Origin: a virus | Strand: one strand, 5' to 3' | Length of the DNA: 24,299 nucleotides | IMG/VR virus record: IMGVR_UViG_3300008120_000649 | Coordinates: 1 to 24,299 of that record | Shown here: positions 14,604-21,407 of the stretch, piece after piece | Position numbering within the stretch: the stretch's first letter is position 1 | Layout: each line of letters starts with the position of its first letter | Notes under the pieces: model-generated | Database searches by the model: none | Told to the model about the DNA's origin: nothing | Seen by the model: only the letters and a program-made list of their open reading frames with translations | Program-made: the position numbers and the translations under genes

Positions 14604-14660
14604 CTTTGTTTTCATCATATTATCAATATAAGGTGTTTTGATAAAAATGTCAACCGTTAT
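14604..14660 (-). promoter_or_regulatory. Promoter cassette copy A (57-base repeat)
   Basis: On the reverse strand: TTGACA at 14653-14648, 17-base spacer, TATATT at 14630-14625, then GATAAT and ATGATGAAAACAAAG. All 57 bases match copy B at 14987-15043 except two. Transcription should start at or next to the first ATG of ATGATG (14618). Confidence 0.8.
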
Positions 14661-14974
14661 CATGCGGGCCCATTTAAAAACTTTCTAGCATCTTTTCCAC
14701 AGAATGCTTCGATGATGTCAAAGTACCAATCTTCGTTCTTTTCACGAAGGATGTCCAAAGGCGCCTTGTTGCCATGAGGAGAAACCTGTGAGAAGTATCC
14801 TTCGACTGTATGATTAGCGATCAGTTCCTTAAGGAACTTAGCCTTGGTGAATGGGCTCCTGGAATACTTGAAACGAGCGACAAACCGGCGCTCGCCATTG
14901 TACGGGTAAAACACATAATCGCCAGAAATTATGAAGAGTTTCTTGTCAAAGCCGGTGGTAGGAATCAACTGCAT
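14660..14974 (-). CDS. Unknown phage protein
   Basis: 104 residues from ATG 14974; an in-frame extension MMKTKKETE from ATGATG at 15001 is possible and has the same first residues as the extensions of two neighbouring genes. The sequence MQLIPTTGFDKKLFIISGDYVFYPYNGERRFVARFKYSRSPFTKAKFLKEL looks like a small beta-rich domain followed by helices and ends RKFLNGPA. A family is not recognised. Its stop codon overlaps the end of promoter cassette A, and cassette B drives it. Confidence 0.65.
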   Translation of the reverse strand: MQLIPTTGFDKKLFIISGDYVFYPYNGERRFVARFKYSRSPFTKAKFLKELIANHTVEGYFSQVSPHGNKAPLDILREKNEDWYFDIIEAFCGKDARKFLNGPA

Positions 14975-14986
14975 TTCTGTCTCTTT

Positions 14987-15043
14987 CTTTGTTTTCATCA
15001 TATTATCAATATACGATGTTTTGATAAAAATGTCAACCGTTAT
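14987..15043 (-). promoter_or_regulatory. Promoter cassette copy B (57-base repeat)
   Basis: Reverse strand: TTGACA at 15036-15031, 17-base spacer, TATATT at 15013-15008, GATAAT, then ATGATGAAAACAAAG. Two differences from copy A. Stands back to back with the forward promoter at 15072; the two -35 boxes form an inverted TGTCAACC...GGTTGACA. Confidence 0.8.
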
Positions 15044-15071
15044 TTTAAAAAAACCTTTAAAGAAATAGTGG

Positions 15072-15120
15072 TTGACATTTCCATACATAGTTACTATCAT
15101 AATAATATGATGAAAACAAA
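15072..15120 (+). promoter_or_regulatory. Promoter cassette copy C, divergent
   Basis: Forward strand: TTGACA 15072-15077, 17-base spacer, TATCAT 15095-15100, AATAAT, then ATGATGAAAACAAA at 15107-15120. The spacer sequence differs from copies A and B but GGTTGACATTT and AATATGATGAAAACAAA are shared. Confidence 0.75.
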
Positions 15121-15133
15121 ACAGGAAAATAAA

Positions 15134-15298
15134 ATGAATGAAGATTTACGTGAGGCACTTGACGATGCAGATAAATGGTATGAGTTGTGGCTTGGTCAGA
15201 AATTAGCCAATAAGCGTTTGAATGATAAGATTGCACAGCTTGAGGAAGAGGTTGATAGCCTCAGACAATTGGTATATGGTTCACCTGACGGAAATTGA
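15134..15298 (+). CDS. Small coiled-coil protein of unknown function
   Basis: 54 residues from ATG 15134, with AGGAA 8 bases ahead; the in-frame ATGATG at 15107 would add MMKTKQENK. Residues 25-48 (LANKRLNDKIAQLEEEVDSLRQL) show leucine heptads and should form a two-stranded coiled coil. No family recognised. First gene of the long forward block that runs to the end of the window. Confidence 0.65.
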   Translation: MNEDLREALDDADKWYELWLGQKLANKRLNDKIAQLEEEVDSLRQLVYGSPDGN

Positions 15299-15315
15299 TT
15301 AGAGAGGACTGACAC

Positions 15316-16443
15316 ATGGCTAAATCTTTGTTGAGCACTAAAGGCCTTAAGAAGAAAGTCGCTCGTAAGACTAAGAGCGAGACATATCTTGTCAATTGGA
15401 AATATCTCGGTGAAGAGCCTAAGAATGTCCGTGGCAAGGTAGATCTGCTTAAAGCGTTTAACTGGTATAACGTCATGACAGAAAAAGATGATGTACGCCA
15501 GTATCTGAAAGATTACTTTGCGGGTGATAAAGCGACACATAAGGTCATTGACAGCATCCCTGACAATCGCCTGCCTTTGACAGCAGCATGGCTCTGCCGG
15601 ATCGCGACTAACAACAAAGAAGATCTGCATGTCAATGATTGGGTCAGAGTCAACCATGACATTCAAGATGCTTCTGGGTATTACAAAGAAGAAGCAGAAG
15701 ATAAACCAAAGACGGTTCTTGCAAAGCCAAGCATCCAGGATCGTGTTAAAGAACGAGGGTACGATATCATCGGAGATATCGAAGAACTCTTAGACAAAGG
15801 TGAAGCGTTCTCACTCTATGAATGGTTGCAGAAGAATGAGATTCCTGCGATGTATGCTACTAAGATAATCGATCATTACAAGCCCTGGTTCATGGAATTG
15901 TATGCTGCTGCTACGACTAGCGATGCAGATCTCAACGAAGCATATTCTCATATGACCAAGAAAGATATGAAAGATCGTATCATATTCTTCACTAAGTTCT
16001 TGGAAGATGCAGAACGCTATAGCGGCAACATCAAGAAGGCCCGTGCTCCTCGTAAGAAGAAAGCACCTACTACAGAAAAGCTCTTGAAGAACTTTAAGTA
16101 TCAGAAAGAGAGCAATGAGTATAAGCTACAGTCATGCGACCCTGCAACTATCATCGCAGCTCAAGAGCTCTGGGTGTTCAATACTAAGTATAAGACGCTC
16201 GGCGTGTATCGTGCTAGAGGTCCTGCAGGTCTCACCGTCAAGGGTGCTAGCATCGATGGGTACGACAGCGATTCTTCCTTGATCAAGCGTATCGGTCGTA
16301 AGCCAGAAGAATATGTAAAGAAGGTTCTTTCTGGGGGCAAGATCACTCTACGCAAGCTCATGGAAGAGATCAAATCTGAGCCTATCGCATTCACAGACAG
16401 GATAAATACAAATGTAGTAATCCTTAAAGTGGTGAGACAATGA
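15316..16443 (+). CDS. Conserved T4-like phage protein of unknown function
   Basis: 375 residues. The N-terminus is basic (MAKSLLSTKGLKKKVARKTKSE), the middle is helical with a lysine-rich segment near residues 238-260 (KKARAPRKKKAP), and the C-terminal part, about 260-375, is a distinct domain: FKYQKESNEYKLQSCDPATIIAAQELWVFNTKYKTLGVYRA, then LTVKGASIDGYD and KITLRKLMEEI. The C-terminal domain is one I recall from marine T4-like phages, always without known function. The charge pattern suggests DNA or RNA binding. GAGAGGA precedes the ATG, and the stop overlaps the next gene's start (ATGA). Confidence 0.75.
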   Translation: MAKSLLSTKGLKKKVARKTKSETYLVNWKYLGEEPKNVRGKVDLLKAFNWYNVMTEKDDVRQYLKDYFAGDKATHKVIDSIPDNRLPLTAAWLCRIATNNKEDLHVNDWVRVNHDIQDASGYYKEEAEDKPKTVLAKPSIQDRVKERGYDIIGDIEELLDKGEAFSLYEWLQKNEIPAMYATKIIDHYKPWFMELYAAATTSDADLNEAYSHMTKKDMKDRIIFFTKFLEDAERYSGNIKKARAPRKKKAPTTEKLLKNFKYQKESNEYKLQSCDPATIIAAQELWVFNTKYKTLGVYRARGPAGLTVKGASIDGYDSDSSLIKRIGRKPEEYVKKVLSGGKITLRKLMEEIKSEPIAFTDRINTNVVILKVVRQ

Positions 16444-16799
16444 CAGAAAACATAGTAAACTTCCCCAATAAAGGTCTAGAGATGTTTCCTTCGAGCATTG
16501 AAGAATCTCTCGATCATATCCGATCAGTAAGACAAGAATACTGCAACGAAGTAGCAGATGATGTGTTCGAGGCGATGGCAAGCGTTCTATCAACTTATGG
16601 TTTTGTTGTTCGTATGAACGAGGGTCACATAAAAGACTTCACGTTTGCTGAAGAGACAATCAAAGCTCTCGTATATCGATATAAGAGGATCGAGCATCCA
16701 TTTCATGAGATCATCGATAATGTCATCACGATATCTGATGAAGTAAAAGAAGATCTAGAAAAAGCAAAAGAACAGCAAGAAACTAACTTGACATCTTAA
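16440..16799 (+). CDS. Conserved acidic phage protein of unknown function
   Basis: 119 residues, acidic and helical: MTENIVNFPNKGLEMFPSS, then SIEESLDHIRSVRQEYCNEVADDVFEAMASVL and a Glu/Lys-rich end. Co-translated with the upstream gene through an ATGA overlap. The early promoter for RNase H overlaps its last codons (TTGACA at 16788). No function can be assigned. Confidence 0.7.
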   Translation: MTENIVNFPNKGLEMFPSSIEESLDHIRSVRQEYCNEVADDVFEAMASVLSTYGFVVRMNEGHIKDFTFAEETIKALVYRYKRIEHPFHEIIDNVITISDEVKEDLEKAKEQQETNLTS

Positions 16800-16816
16800 C
16801 AAATAGTATATATAAT
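16788..16816 (+). promoter_or_regulatory. Consensus sigma70-type early promoter ahead of RNase H
   Basis: TTGACA 16788-16793, 17-base spacer, TATAAT 16811-16816: perfect hexamers at ideal spacing, 32 bases ahead of the ATG at 16848. Confidence 0.92.
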
Positions 16817-16847
16817 AGATATATAATGAAATATTGGAAACTTTAAA

Positions 16848-17684
16848 ATGGTAATCGTGGACTTTAATCAGGTAATGATTTCGAACCTGATGATGCAATT
16901 AGGAAATCATACTAACATTCCTTTGGAAGAAGGATTGTTCAGACATATGGTAATAAACTCTTTACGGTCATACAAGCAAAAATTTCAGCATGAATATGGC
17001 GAGATCGTGATCGCTTGTGATGATAGGAACTATTGGCGTAAACAAGTATTCCCATACTACAAAGCAAATCGTAAGAAGAATCGTGATGCTTCTGAGATCA
17101 ATTGGGCACAAGTGTTTGATATCTTCAACAAGATCAAAGGAGAGATCAAAGATAATTTCCCCTATCGAGTGATTCAAGTAGAATCTGCAGAAGCAGATGA
17201 TATCATCGCTACTCTCGTCACTGAGAACAATAATGAGACGATCCTCATCCTTTCTGCTGATAAGGACTTCGTTCAGCTCCAAAAATATGCGACAGTGAAG
17301 CAATACGATCCTATCCGTAAGAAATGGATCAAGGAAGACAATCCTCAGCAGTATCTCTACGAACATATCCTCAAAGGTGATCAAGGTGACGGCATCCCGA
17401 ACATCCTTTCTGATGATGATACTTTCGTCACGGATAAGCGTCAGAAACCCATGACACAGAAGAAGATCGATCTGTTCAAGTCAGAAGGCATCTCTCAGGA
17501 GATGTTAAAGAGGAACTTCGCTCGTAATGAACTGCTCGTAGATCTGACGAAGATCCCTGAAAACATCAGAAATAGCGTAATTAATAAATATAACGAAGAA
17601 AATGGTAAGGATAGGAGCAAGCTATTCAACTATTTTATCTCACATAATTTGAAACTTCTAATGGATAGCGTAGGTGATTTTTAA
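16848..17684 (+). CDS. rnh: Ribonuclease H / 5'-3' exonuclease (T4 Rnh-like)
   Basis: 278 residues (T4 RNase H has 305). Removes RNA primers and adjacent DNA from lagging-strand fragments as a FEN-1/RAD2-type 5' nuclease. Acidic metal sites are visible in order: D5 (VIVDFN), D58-D59 (ACDDRNYWR), E115/D117/D118 (ESAEADDIIATL), D138/D140 (SADKDF) and D178/D181 (KGDQGDGIPN, the helix-hairpin-helix region). PYYKANRKKNRD around residue 69-80 matches the substrate-binding arch. Starts the rnh...33-59-32 order known from T4 and has its own early promoter. Confidence 0.93.
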   Translation: MVIVDFNQVMISNLMMQLGNHTNIPLEEGLFRHMVINSLRSYKQKFQHEYGEIVIACDDRNYWRKQVFPYYKANRKKNRDASEINWAQVFDIFNKIKGEIKDNFPYRVIQVESAEADDIIATLVTENNNETILILSADKDFVQLQKYATVKQYDPIRKKWIKEDNPQQYLYEHILKGDQGDGIPNILSDDDTFVTDKRQKPMTQKKIDLFKSEGISQEMLKRNFARNELLVDLTKIPENIRNSVINKYNEENGKDRSKLFNYFISHNLKLLMDSVGDF

Positions 17685-17685
17685 T

Positions 17686-18111
17686 ATGTCAAAATTCGTT
17701 TTTAAGATGCAATCGGTGTCACAGTTTTTGACACAAATCAATGAATTGAAGAAGAAAGAAGATAGGATCGAAGCATTGAAATATAATAGCCATGCTTCAG
17801 TGAAGACTATCTTAAAATATATGTTTGATCCTAGGATCAAGTTCCTCCTCCCAGAAGGAGATCCTCCTTTTAGGGCTAGCCAGTTTGACGAACCTAAGGC
17901 TCTGATGCAAGAGATCAACAGGTTTTATCTCTTTGTCGAAGGCGGGAATCCTAACCTGAAACCTATCCGCAGAGAACAGATCTTTATCCAAGTGCTAGAA
18001 GCAGTGTCAGCTGAAGATGCTAAATTGCTATTAGCAATGAAAGATAAGAAAAGCCCATACAAGGGGATAACTAAAGAAATCGTGCAAGCAGCATATCCGG
18101 AGCTCTTCTAA
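17686..18111 (+). CDS. DUF6433 family phage protein
   Basis: 141 residues from ATG 17686, 1 base after the RNase H stop. The C-terminal end RREQIFIQVLEAVSAEDAKLLLAMKDKKSPYKGITKEIVQAAYPELF is the mark of DUF6433, a family I know only from T4-like phages. Function not established. In T4 the small double-stranded DNA binding protein DsbA, which aids late transcription, sits in this slot after rnh; the two sequences do not look alike to me, so a shared role is only a guess from position. Confidence 0.8.
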   Translation: MSKFVFKMQSVSQFLTQINELKKKEDRIEALKYNSHASVKTILKYMFDPRIKFLLPEGDPPFRASQFDEPKALMQEINRFYLFVEGGNPNLKPIRREQIFIQVLEAVSAEDAKLLLAMKDKKSPYKGITKEIVQAAYPELF

Positions 18112-18113
18112 CT

Positions 18114-18308
18114 ATGACTAAGACTACTAACATGTATCAGAAGTTTGATGCTAGAGTAAAGACGACCAATAAGAAATCCTTTATAGATGAAGAAAATGTA
18201 TCTTTTAAAGAGATCAAGCGTGACAGGCATCAAAAGCAATATCGTAACTATGATAATGCTTTAAGAGCAAAGAATCTAGACAGATTGCTTTCATATGATG
18301 ACGATTGA
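18114..18308 (+). CDS. Small basic phage protein, unknown function
   Basis: 64 residues, strongly charged (KFDARVKTTNKKSFIDEENVSFKEIKRDRHQKQYRNYDNALRAKNLDRLL). Likely helical and possibly nucleic-acid binding. Lies 2 bases after the DUF6433 stop and overlaps the next gene, so it is in the same operon. No recognised family. Confidence 0.7.
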   Translation: MTKTTNMYQKFDARVKTTNKKSFIDEENVSFKEIKRDRHQKQYRNYDNALRAKNLDRLLSYDDD

Positions 18309-18498
18309 TAATATAATCACAGCAGTAGGGTATACGATGCTGATGTTTGGCGTTTCTTCCTACTATTGGGCTCAAGGTAGGCAAAGAGGCATACATGAGA
18401 CTGTCGCTGTGATGAAAAAATTCGAACCAGAAGCCACATTCAGATTAAAATCCACATTAGAGAGAATAACAACAAATGACACAGACACTGAACAGTAA
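18295..18498 (+). CDS. Small single-pass membrane protein, unknown function
   Basis: 67 residues with one hydrophobic segment near the N-terminus, IITAVGYTMLMFGVSSYYWAQ, followed by a basic GRQRG and a soluble helical tail; likely N-out/C-in by the positive-inside rule. Start may be ATG 18295 or 18298 (ATGATG) inside the end of the upstream gene. Function unknown. Confidence 0.65.
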   Translation: MMTIDNIITAVGYTMLMFGVSSYYWAQGRQRGIHETVAVMKKFEPEATFRLKSTLERITTNDTDTEQ

Positions 18499-18667
18499 TC
18501 CGACAGATGCTCAAAAGATCATCGATGAACAATTTAATCCACGCAATGTCAGCGAATCTGCATTTTTGCAAGATTTAGTCGAAGAAGAGATGCGTGCTAA
18601 GGGATTGGATCCCATAAATAAAGATGACGTCCAAAAGTATTGGGCATCTAGAGGTGTTAAGGTTTAA
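18476..18667 (+). CDS. Small acidic phage protein, unknown function
   Basis: 63 residues: MTQTLNSNPTDAQKIIDEQFNPRNVSESAFLQDLVEEEMRAKGLDP and ending KYWASRGVKV. Overlaps the upstream gene by 23 bases and its TAA shares its last base with the next ATG (TAATG). Helical, no motif that indicates function. Confidence 0.65.
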   Translation: MTQTLNSNPTDAQKIIDEQFNPRNVSESAFLQDLVEEEMRAKGLDPINKDDVQKYWASRGVKV

Positions 18668-18903
18668 TGGCAACTTATACTTTTTATGATACTAAGACAG
18701 AAGAATATTTTGACATTAGCATGCCTATGTCTGAATTAGACACTTACACTGAAAATAACAAACATCTCAACCATATCCCTTCGATGACTGCTATAGCAGA
18801 CCCAACCAGATTAGGCATTCGTAAGCCTGATTCTGGTTTTCGTGATGTTCTCAAACGTGTAAAAAAAGCTAGTGGGAGGGGTAATACTATCAACACCTTT
18901 TAG
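18667..18903 (+). CDS. Conserved phage protein resembling FmdB-type small proteins without the zinc ribbon
   Basis: 78 residues: MATYTFYDTKTEEYFDISMPMSELDTYTENNKHLNHI, then DPTRLGIRKPDSGFRDVLKRVKKASGRGNTINTF. The start TYxFxxxxTxExFDxxMxMSE resembles FmdB-type regulators, but the cysteines that would bind zinc are absent. The GIRKPDxGFRDVLK...NTINTF end recurs in small proteins of marine T4-like phages as far as I recall. Function unknown. Co-translated with the upstream gene. Confidence 0.75.
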   Translation: MATYTFYDTKTEEYFDISMPMSELDTYTENNKHLNHIPSMTAIADPTRLGIRKPDSGFRDVLKRVKKASGRGNTINTF

Positions 18904-18919
18904 CAAATAAAGGAAACTC

Positions 18920-19657
18920 ATGGAAAAGACTTCTCGTTCAGAAAAAAGACAAAATAGACAACAAAAAAGAAACGAGCAACATCAAGTAAAGAACAACCTA
19001 TTACTTAAAAATATTGGTCCTAAAACAAAGAATCAGGAGACTGTATTTCGAGACTTTTCCAGCGGTAAGCATCTACTCATACACGGACTACCTGGTACAG
19101 GAAAATCATTCATTTCCCTTTACCTCGCACTAGAAGAGATACAAAAATATAAAGAATATAACAACGTCACGATCATCAGATCAGTGGTGCCATCAAGAGA
19201 GATGGGATTCCTTCCGGGATCAATCAAAGAAAAATCAAAAGTATACGAAGCACCATATCAATCAATATGCAATGAGCTATATGGACGTGGCGATGCTTAT
19301 GACATACTCAAATCAAAAAACATCATCGACTTTCAGACATCATCATTCTTGAGAGGAATGACTCTAGATCATACGATCATTCTAGTAGATGAATGTCAGA
19401 ACATGACTTACTCAGAGCTATGTACTATCATCACCAGAGCAGGAAACAATGCAAAGATCATCTTCTGTGGAGATTATAGACAGACTGATCTGAAATGGGA
19501 TGATGAGAAGATCGGAATATTCCACTTCATGACCATCCTAAACAAGATGACCAAGTACTTCTCATGTATTGAATTTGAAGAACAAGACATCGTTAAACAA
19601 AGAATCGTGCCTGTGAATGCTGCAAACTTTACTGAAGAACAGAAAATCTTTCACTAA
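18920..19657 (+). CDS. phoH: PhoH-like P-loop ATPase
   Basis: 245 residues. Walker A GLPGTGKS at 56-63 and Walker B IILVDECQN at 153-161 (D157, E158) define the PhoH family, which is frequent in marine phages. The N-terminus is basic (SEKRQNRQQKRNEQ). PhoH proteins are ATPases and probably RNA helicase-like; their role in phages is not settled. AAAGGAAA stands 6 bases ahead of the ATG. The last 41 bases overlap the next gene. Confidence 0.92.
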   Translation: MEKTSRSEKRQNRQQKRNEQHQVKNNLLLKNIGPKTKNQETVFRDFSSGKHLLIHGLPGTGKSFISLYLALEEIQKYKEYNNVTIIRSVVPSREMGFLPGSIKEKSKVYEAPYQSICNELYGRGDAYDILKSKNIIDFQTSSFLRGMTLDHTIILVDECQNMTYSELCTIITRAGNNAKIIFCGDYRQTDLKWDDEKIGIFHFMTILNKMTKYFSCIEFEEQDIVKQRIVPVNAANFTEEQKIFH

Positions 19658-20330
19658 AAAACCTTATTGCGAAGATAGTGATCATGTGCTTGGTGAGATA
19701 CTAGAACAAGTCAATACTGACACTGGCAGGTACTACAAGACTCCTGCCGGTGTCCTTTACCCTTCTGTCACCACAGTCACAGGATTGATGGGTGCAAAAG
19801 GTATCGCCGCATGGAGAGCCCGTGTCGGCGAAGCAGAAGCAAATAAGATAAGCTCTACTGCATCTAAGCGAGGAACTCGCATACATCAGCTCTGTGAAGA
19901 TTATATCAATGGAGCAGAGATAACTCCAGATGATTACGATTATAATGATGTTATCAACTTCACGCTGTTGAAGAAAGTCATCGATGATAATATCGATAAC
20001 GTCCATATGCAAGAGGTCAGGTTGTATTCTGATTATCTCAAGATGGCGGGTACAGTCGATTGTGTTGCTGAGTTTAAAGGTATGCTTTCTATCATCGACT
20101 TTAAGACGGCAAAGAAAGCAAAAAACCGTGAATACATCACAAACTACTTCTGCCAGGCAGCTGCATATGCTATCATGTACGAAGAACGTACAGGAATACC
20201 TGTCAGCAAGATAGTGATCATCATATCAGTAGACGATGATGAAGTTCAAGTATTCGAAGATAGAAGAAACTATTATGTAGATAAGTTGCTTCAAGTTCGT
20301 AAGCAATATGCAGATCAGTTCGGAATATAA
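19617..20330 (+). CDS. PD-(D/E)XK family exonuclease (RecB/Cas4-like)
   Basis: 237 residues. Motifs of the RecB-type nuclease fold: YPSVTTVTG (residues 49-56), KRGTRIHQLCEDYI with H90, QEVRLYSD with E133, AGTVDCVAEF with D148, and IIDFKTAKK with D161 and K163, followed by YFCQAAAYAIMYEE with the conserved Q. It is a metal-dependent DNA exonuclease likely to act in recombination or DNA turnover. The only ATG is at 19617, inside the end of phoH. Residues before about 35 may be less conserved because they are shaped by the overlap. Confidence 0.85.
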   Translation: MLQTLLKNRKSFTKKPYCEDSDHVLGEILEQVNTDTGRYYKTPAGVLYPSVTTVTGLMGAKGIAAWRARVGEAEANKISSTASKRGTRIHQLCEDYINGAEITPDDYDYNDVINFTLLKKVIDDNIDNVHMQEVRLYSDYLKMAGTVDCVAEFKGMLSIIDFKTAKKAKNREYITNYFCQAAAYAIMYEERTGIPVSKIVIIISVDDDEVQVFEDRRNYYVDKLLQVRKQYADQFGI

Positions 20331-21054
20331 ATTGCAGTCTAACAATCAGATCATAGCATATTATATGCATACTGACAACTCTCTTACCTTAGATAAAGGA
20401 AGATTAGAGAGATATTGGATGGATAGGTCAAAGGCATATCGTTGCCTTCCTATGGGAATCGCCAATCAACACGGATGGGCATTTTATCTGAAAGAAGATA
20501 TTCAGGTGTCATGGGACGGCACTGATGCTTTTGATGGCGTAAGAATACATAAAAATTATAACAACATTGCTAAGAGCATATTTGGCATGGGTATCGTGAC
20601 CTTTAGCATCGATTGCGTAATACGAACTCCTCCTAATTATAACATTTATATCACAGGAGCTCCGAATTTTGTTAAGCCCGGTGCTCACCCCCTTTCTGGT
20701 GTATATGAGGCAGATTGGGCGCCATATACCTTTACAATGAATTGGCAATTAACAGATGCATATCGAGTAATCAATTTCAATAAAGATGAACCGATATGTT
20801 TTTTCTTTCCTGTATTGAGAAATACTATAGAAGATATGGTGATGATCAAGAAAGATATGAAATCTAATCCTGAATTATTAGAACAATACAATGCTTTTGT
20901 TGTTAGCAGACACAATTTCATACAGAGCAAGACGGAATATGACAGAGATTGGCAAAAACATTACTTTAAAGGACATTATCTTGACGGATCAAAATGCCCT
21001 TTCAACCACCAAACTAAACTAAATGTCAAAACTATAGATGAAAATAATAGTTGA
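20308..21054 (+). CDS. DUF6065 family protein
   Basis: 248 residues. The start IIAYYMHTDNSLTLDKGRLERYWMDRS, then CLPMGIANQHGWAF and the tail HNFIQSKTEYDRDWQKHYFKGHY...NHQTKLNV, fit the DUF6065 family found in phages and some bacteria. FSIDCVIRTPPNYNIYITGAPN and ADWAPYTFTMNW suggest a compact beta-rich sensor- or enzyme-like fold of unknown activity. Overlaps the nuclease gene by 23 bases. Ends just as the tmRNA promoter starts (TTGACA at 21051). Confidence 0.75.
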   Translation: MQISSEYKLQSNNQIIAYYMHTDNSLTLDKGRLERYWMDRSKAYRCLPMGIANQHGWAFYLKEDIQVSWDGTDAFDGVRIHKNYNNIAKSIFGMGIVTFSIDCVIRTPPNYNIYITGAPNFVKPGAHPLSGVYEADWAPYTFTMNWQLTDAYRVINFNKDEPICFFFPVLRNTIEDMVMIKKDMKSNPELLEQYNAFVVSRHNFIQSKTEYDRDWQKHYFKGHYLDGSKCPFNHQTKLNVKTIDENNS

Positions 21055-21084
21055 CATATAACATATAATAAACTATTATAAATA
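21051..21084 (+). promoter_or_regulatory. Overlapping early (sigma70) and late (TATAAATA) promoters of the tmRNA
   Basis: TTGACA 21051-21056, 17-base spacer, TATTAT 21074-21079 forms a sigma70-type promoter. An exact T4 late box TATAAATA lies at 21077-21084 and overlaps its -10. Both would start transcription just before or at the acceptor piece of the tmRNA. Confidence 0.7.
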
Positions 21085-21156
21085 CTATGCTGATGTCGTT
21101 GACATCTAATGGAATAGACACTGAGGACCCGGGGGCAGTACCCGGCGCCTCCACCA
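21085..21156 (+). ncRNA. tmRNA acceptor piece (T-arm and CCA end)
   Basis: CCGGG (21129-21133), 7-base loop GGCAGTA, CCCGG (21141-21145), then acceptor strand CGCCTCC (21146-21152), A, CCA (21154-21156). From memory this is nearly the 3' end of alphaproteobacterial tmRNAs. A hairpin GATGTC/GACATC lies at 21092-21106. AGACA at 21116-21120 could pair with TGTCT at 21229-21233 as part of the P2 helix. Confidence 0.85.
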
Positions 21157-21303
21157 AAAAGAAGTTATATATGATATATGTGAGAGACGAAGGTCAAAAG
21201 ATAAAAAATGGGATAAATTTTTATCCATTGTCTTCAAACCACGTTGGTTTTGTAATTAGGTTGTAGTAAAGATAAGATCGAGACAGAAGCAAAAAAACTA
21301 AAT

Positions 21304-21360
21304 GCAAGAACTGCATCTAATGACAACGTTCCTTATTCCGCAATGAAAATTGCTGCTTAA
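21304..21360 (+). other. tmRNA tag reading frame
   Basis: GCA at 21304 starts ARTASNDNVPYSAMKIAA-stop (TAA 21358-21360). The second GCA at 21313 gives ASNDNVPYSAMKIAA. NDN near the start and a final AA are shared with alphaproteobacterial tags (for example ANDN...AVAA), so resumption is likely at one of these two Ala codons. Confidence 0.8.
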
Positions 21361-21371
21361 GAATTGAGTCT

Positions 21372-21407
21372 GGGGTATGAGCTCCACCCTATCAAACAAC
21401 GGGCTCA
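21372..21407 (+). other. H-type pseudoknot in the tmRNA coding piece
   Basis: Stem 1: GGGGT (21372-21376) with ACCCT (21386-21390). Stem 2: TGAGCTC (21378-21384) with GGGCTCA (21401-21407). The stems interlock with a 1-base first loop and a 10-base second loop, 12 bases after the tag stop, where tmRNAs carry a pseudoknot. Confidence 0.8.

Noticed and set aside
14810-15133. Long forward reading frame leading into the coiled-coil gene
   Set aside because: It lies antisense to a reverse-strand gene and across the divergent promoter pair; the real start is at 15134 or at ATGATG 15107.
16401-16408. GATAAATA resembling a late promoter before the gene at 16440
   Set aside because: It lies inside the coding end of the upstream gene, mismatches the first base, and the next gene is translationally coupled by ATGA.
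21064-21069. TATAAT close to TTGACA at 21051
   Set aside because: Spacing is only 7 bases; TATTAT at 21074 has the proper 17-base spacing.
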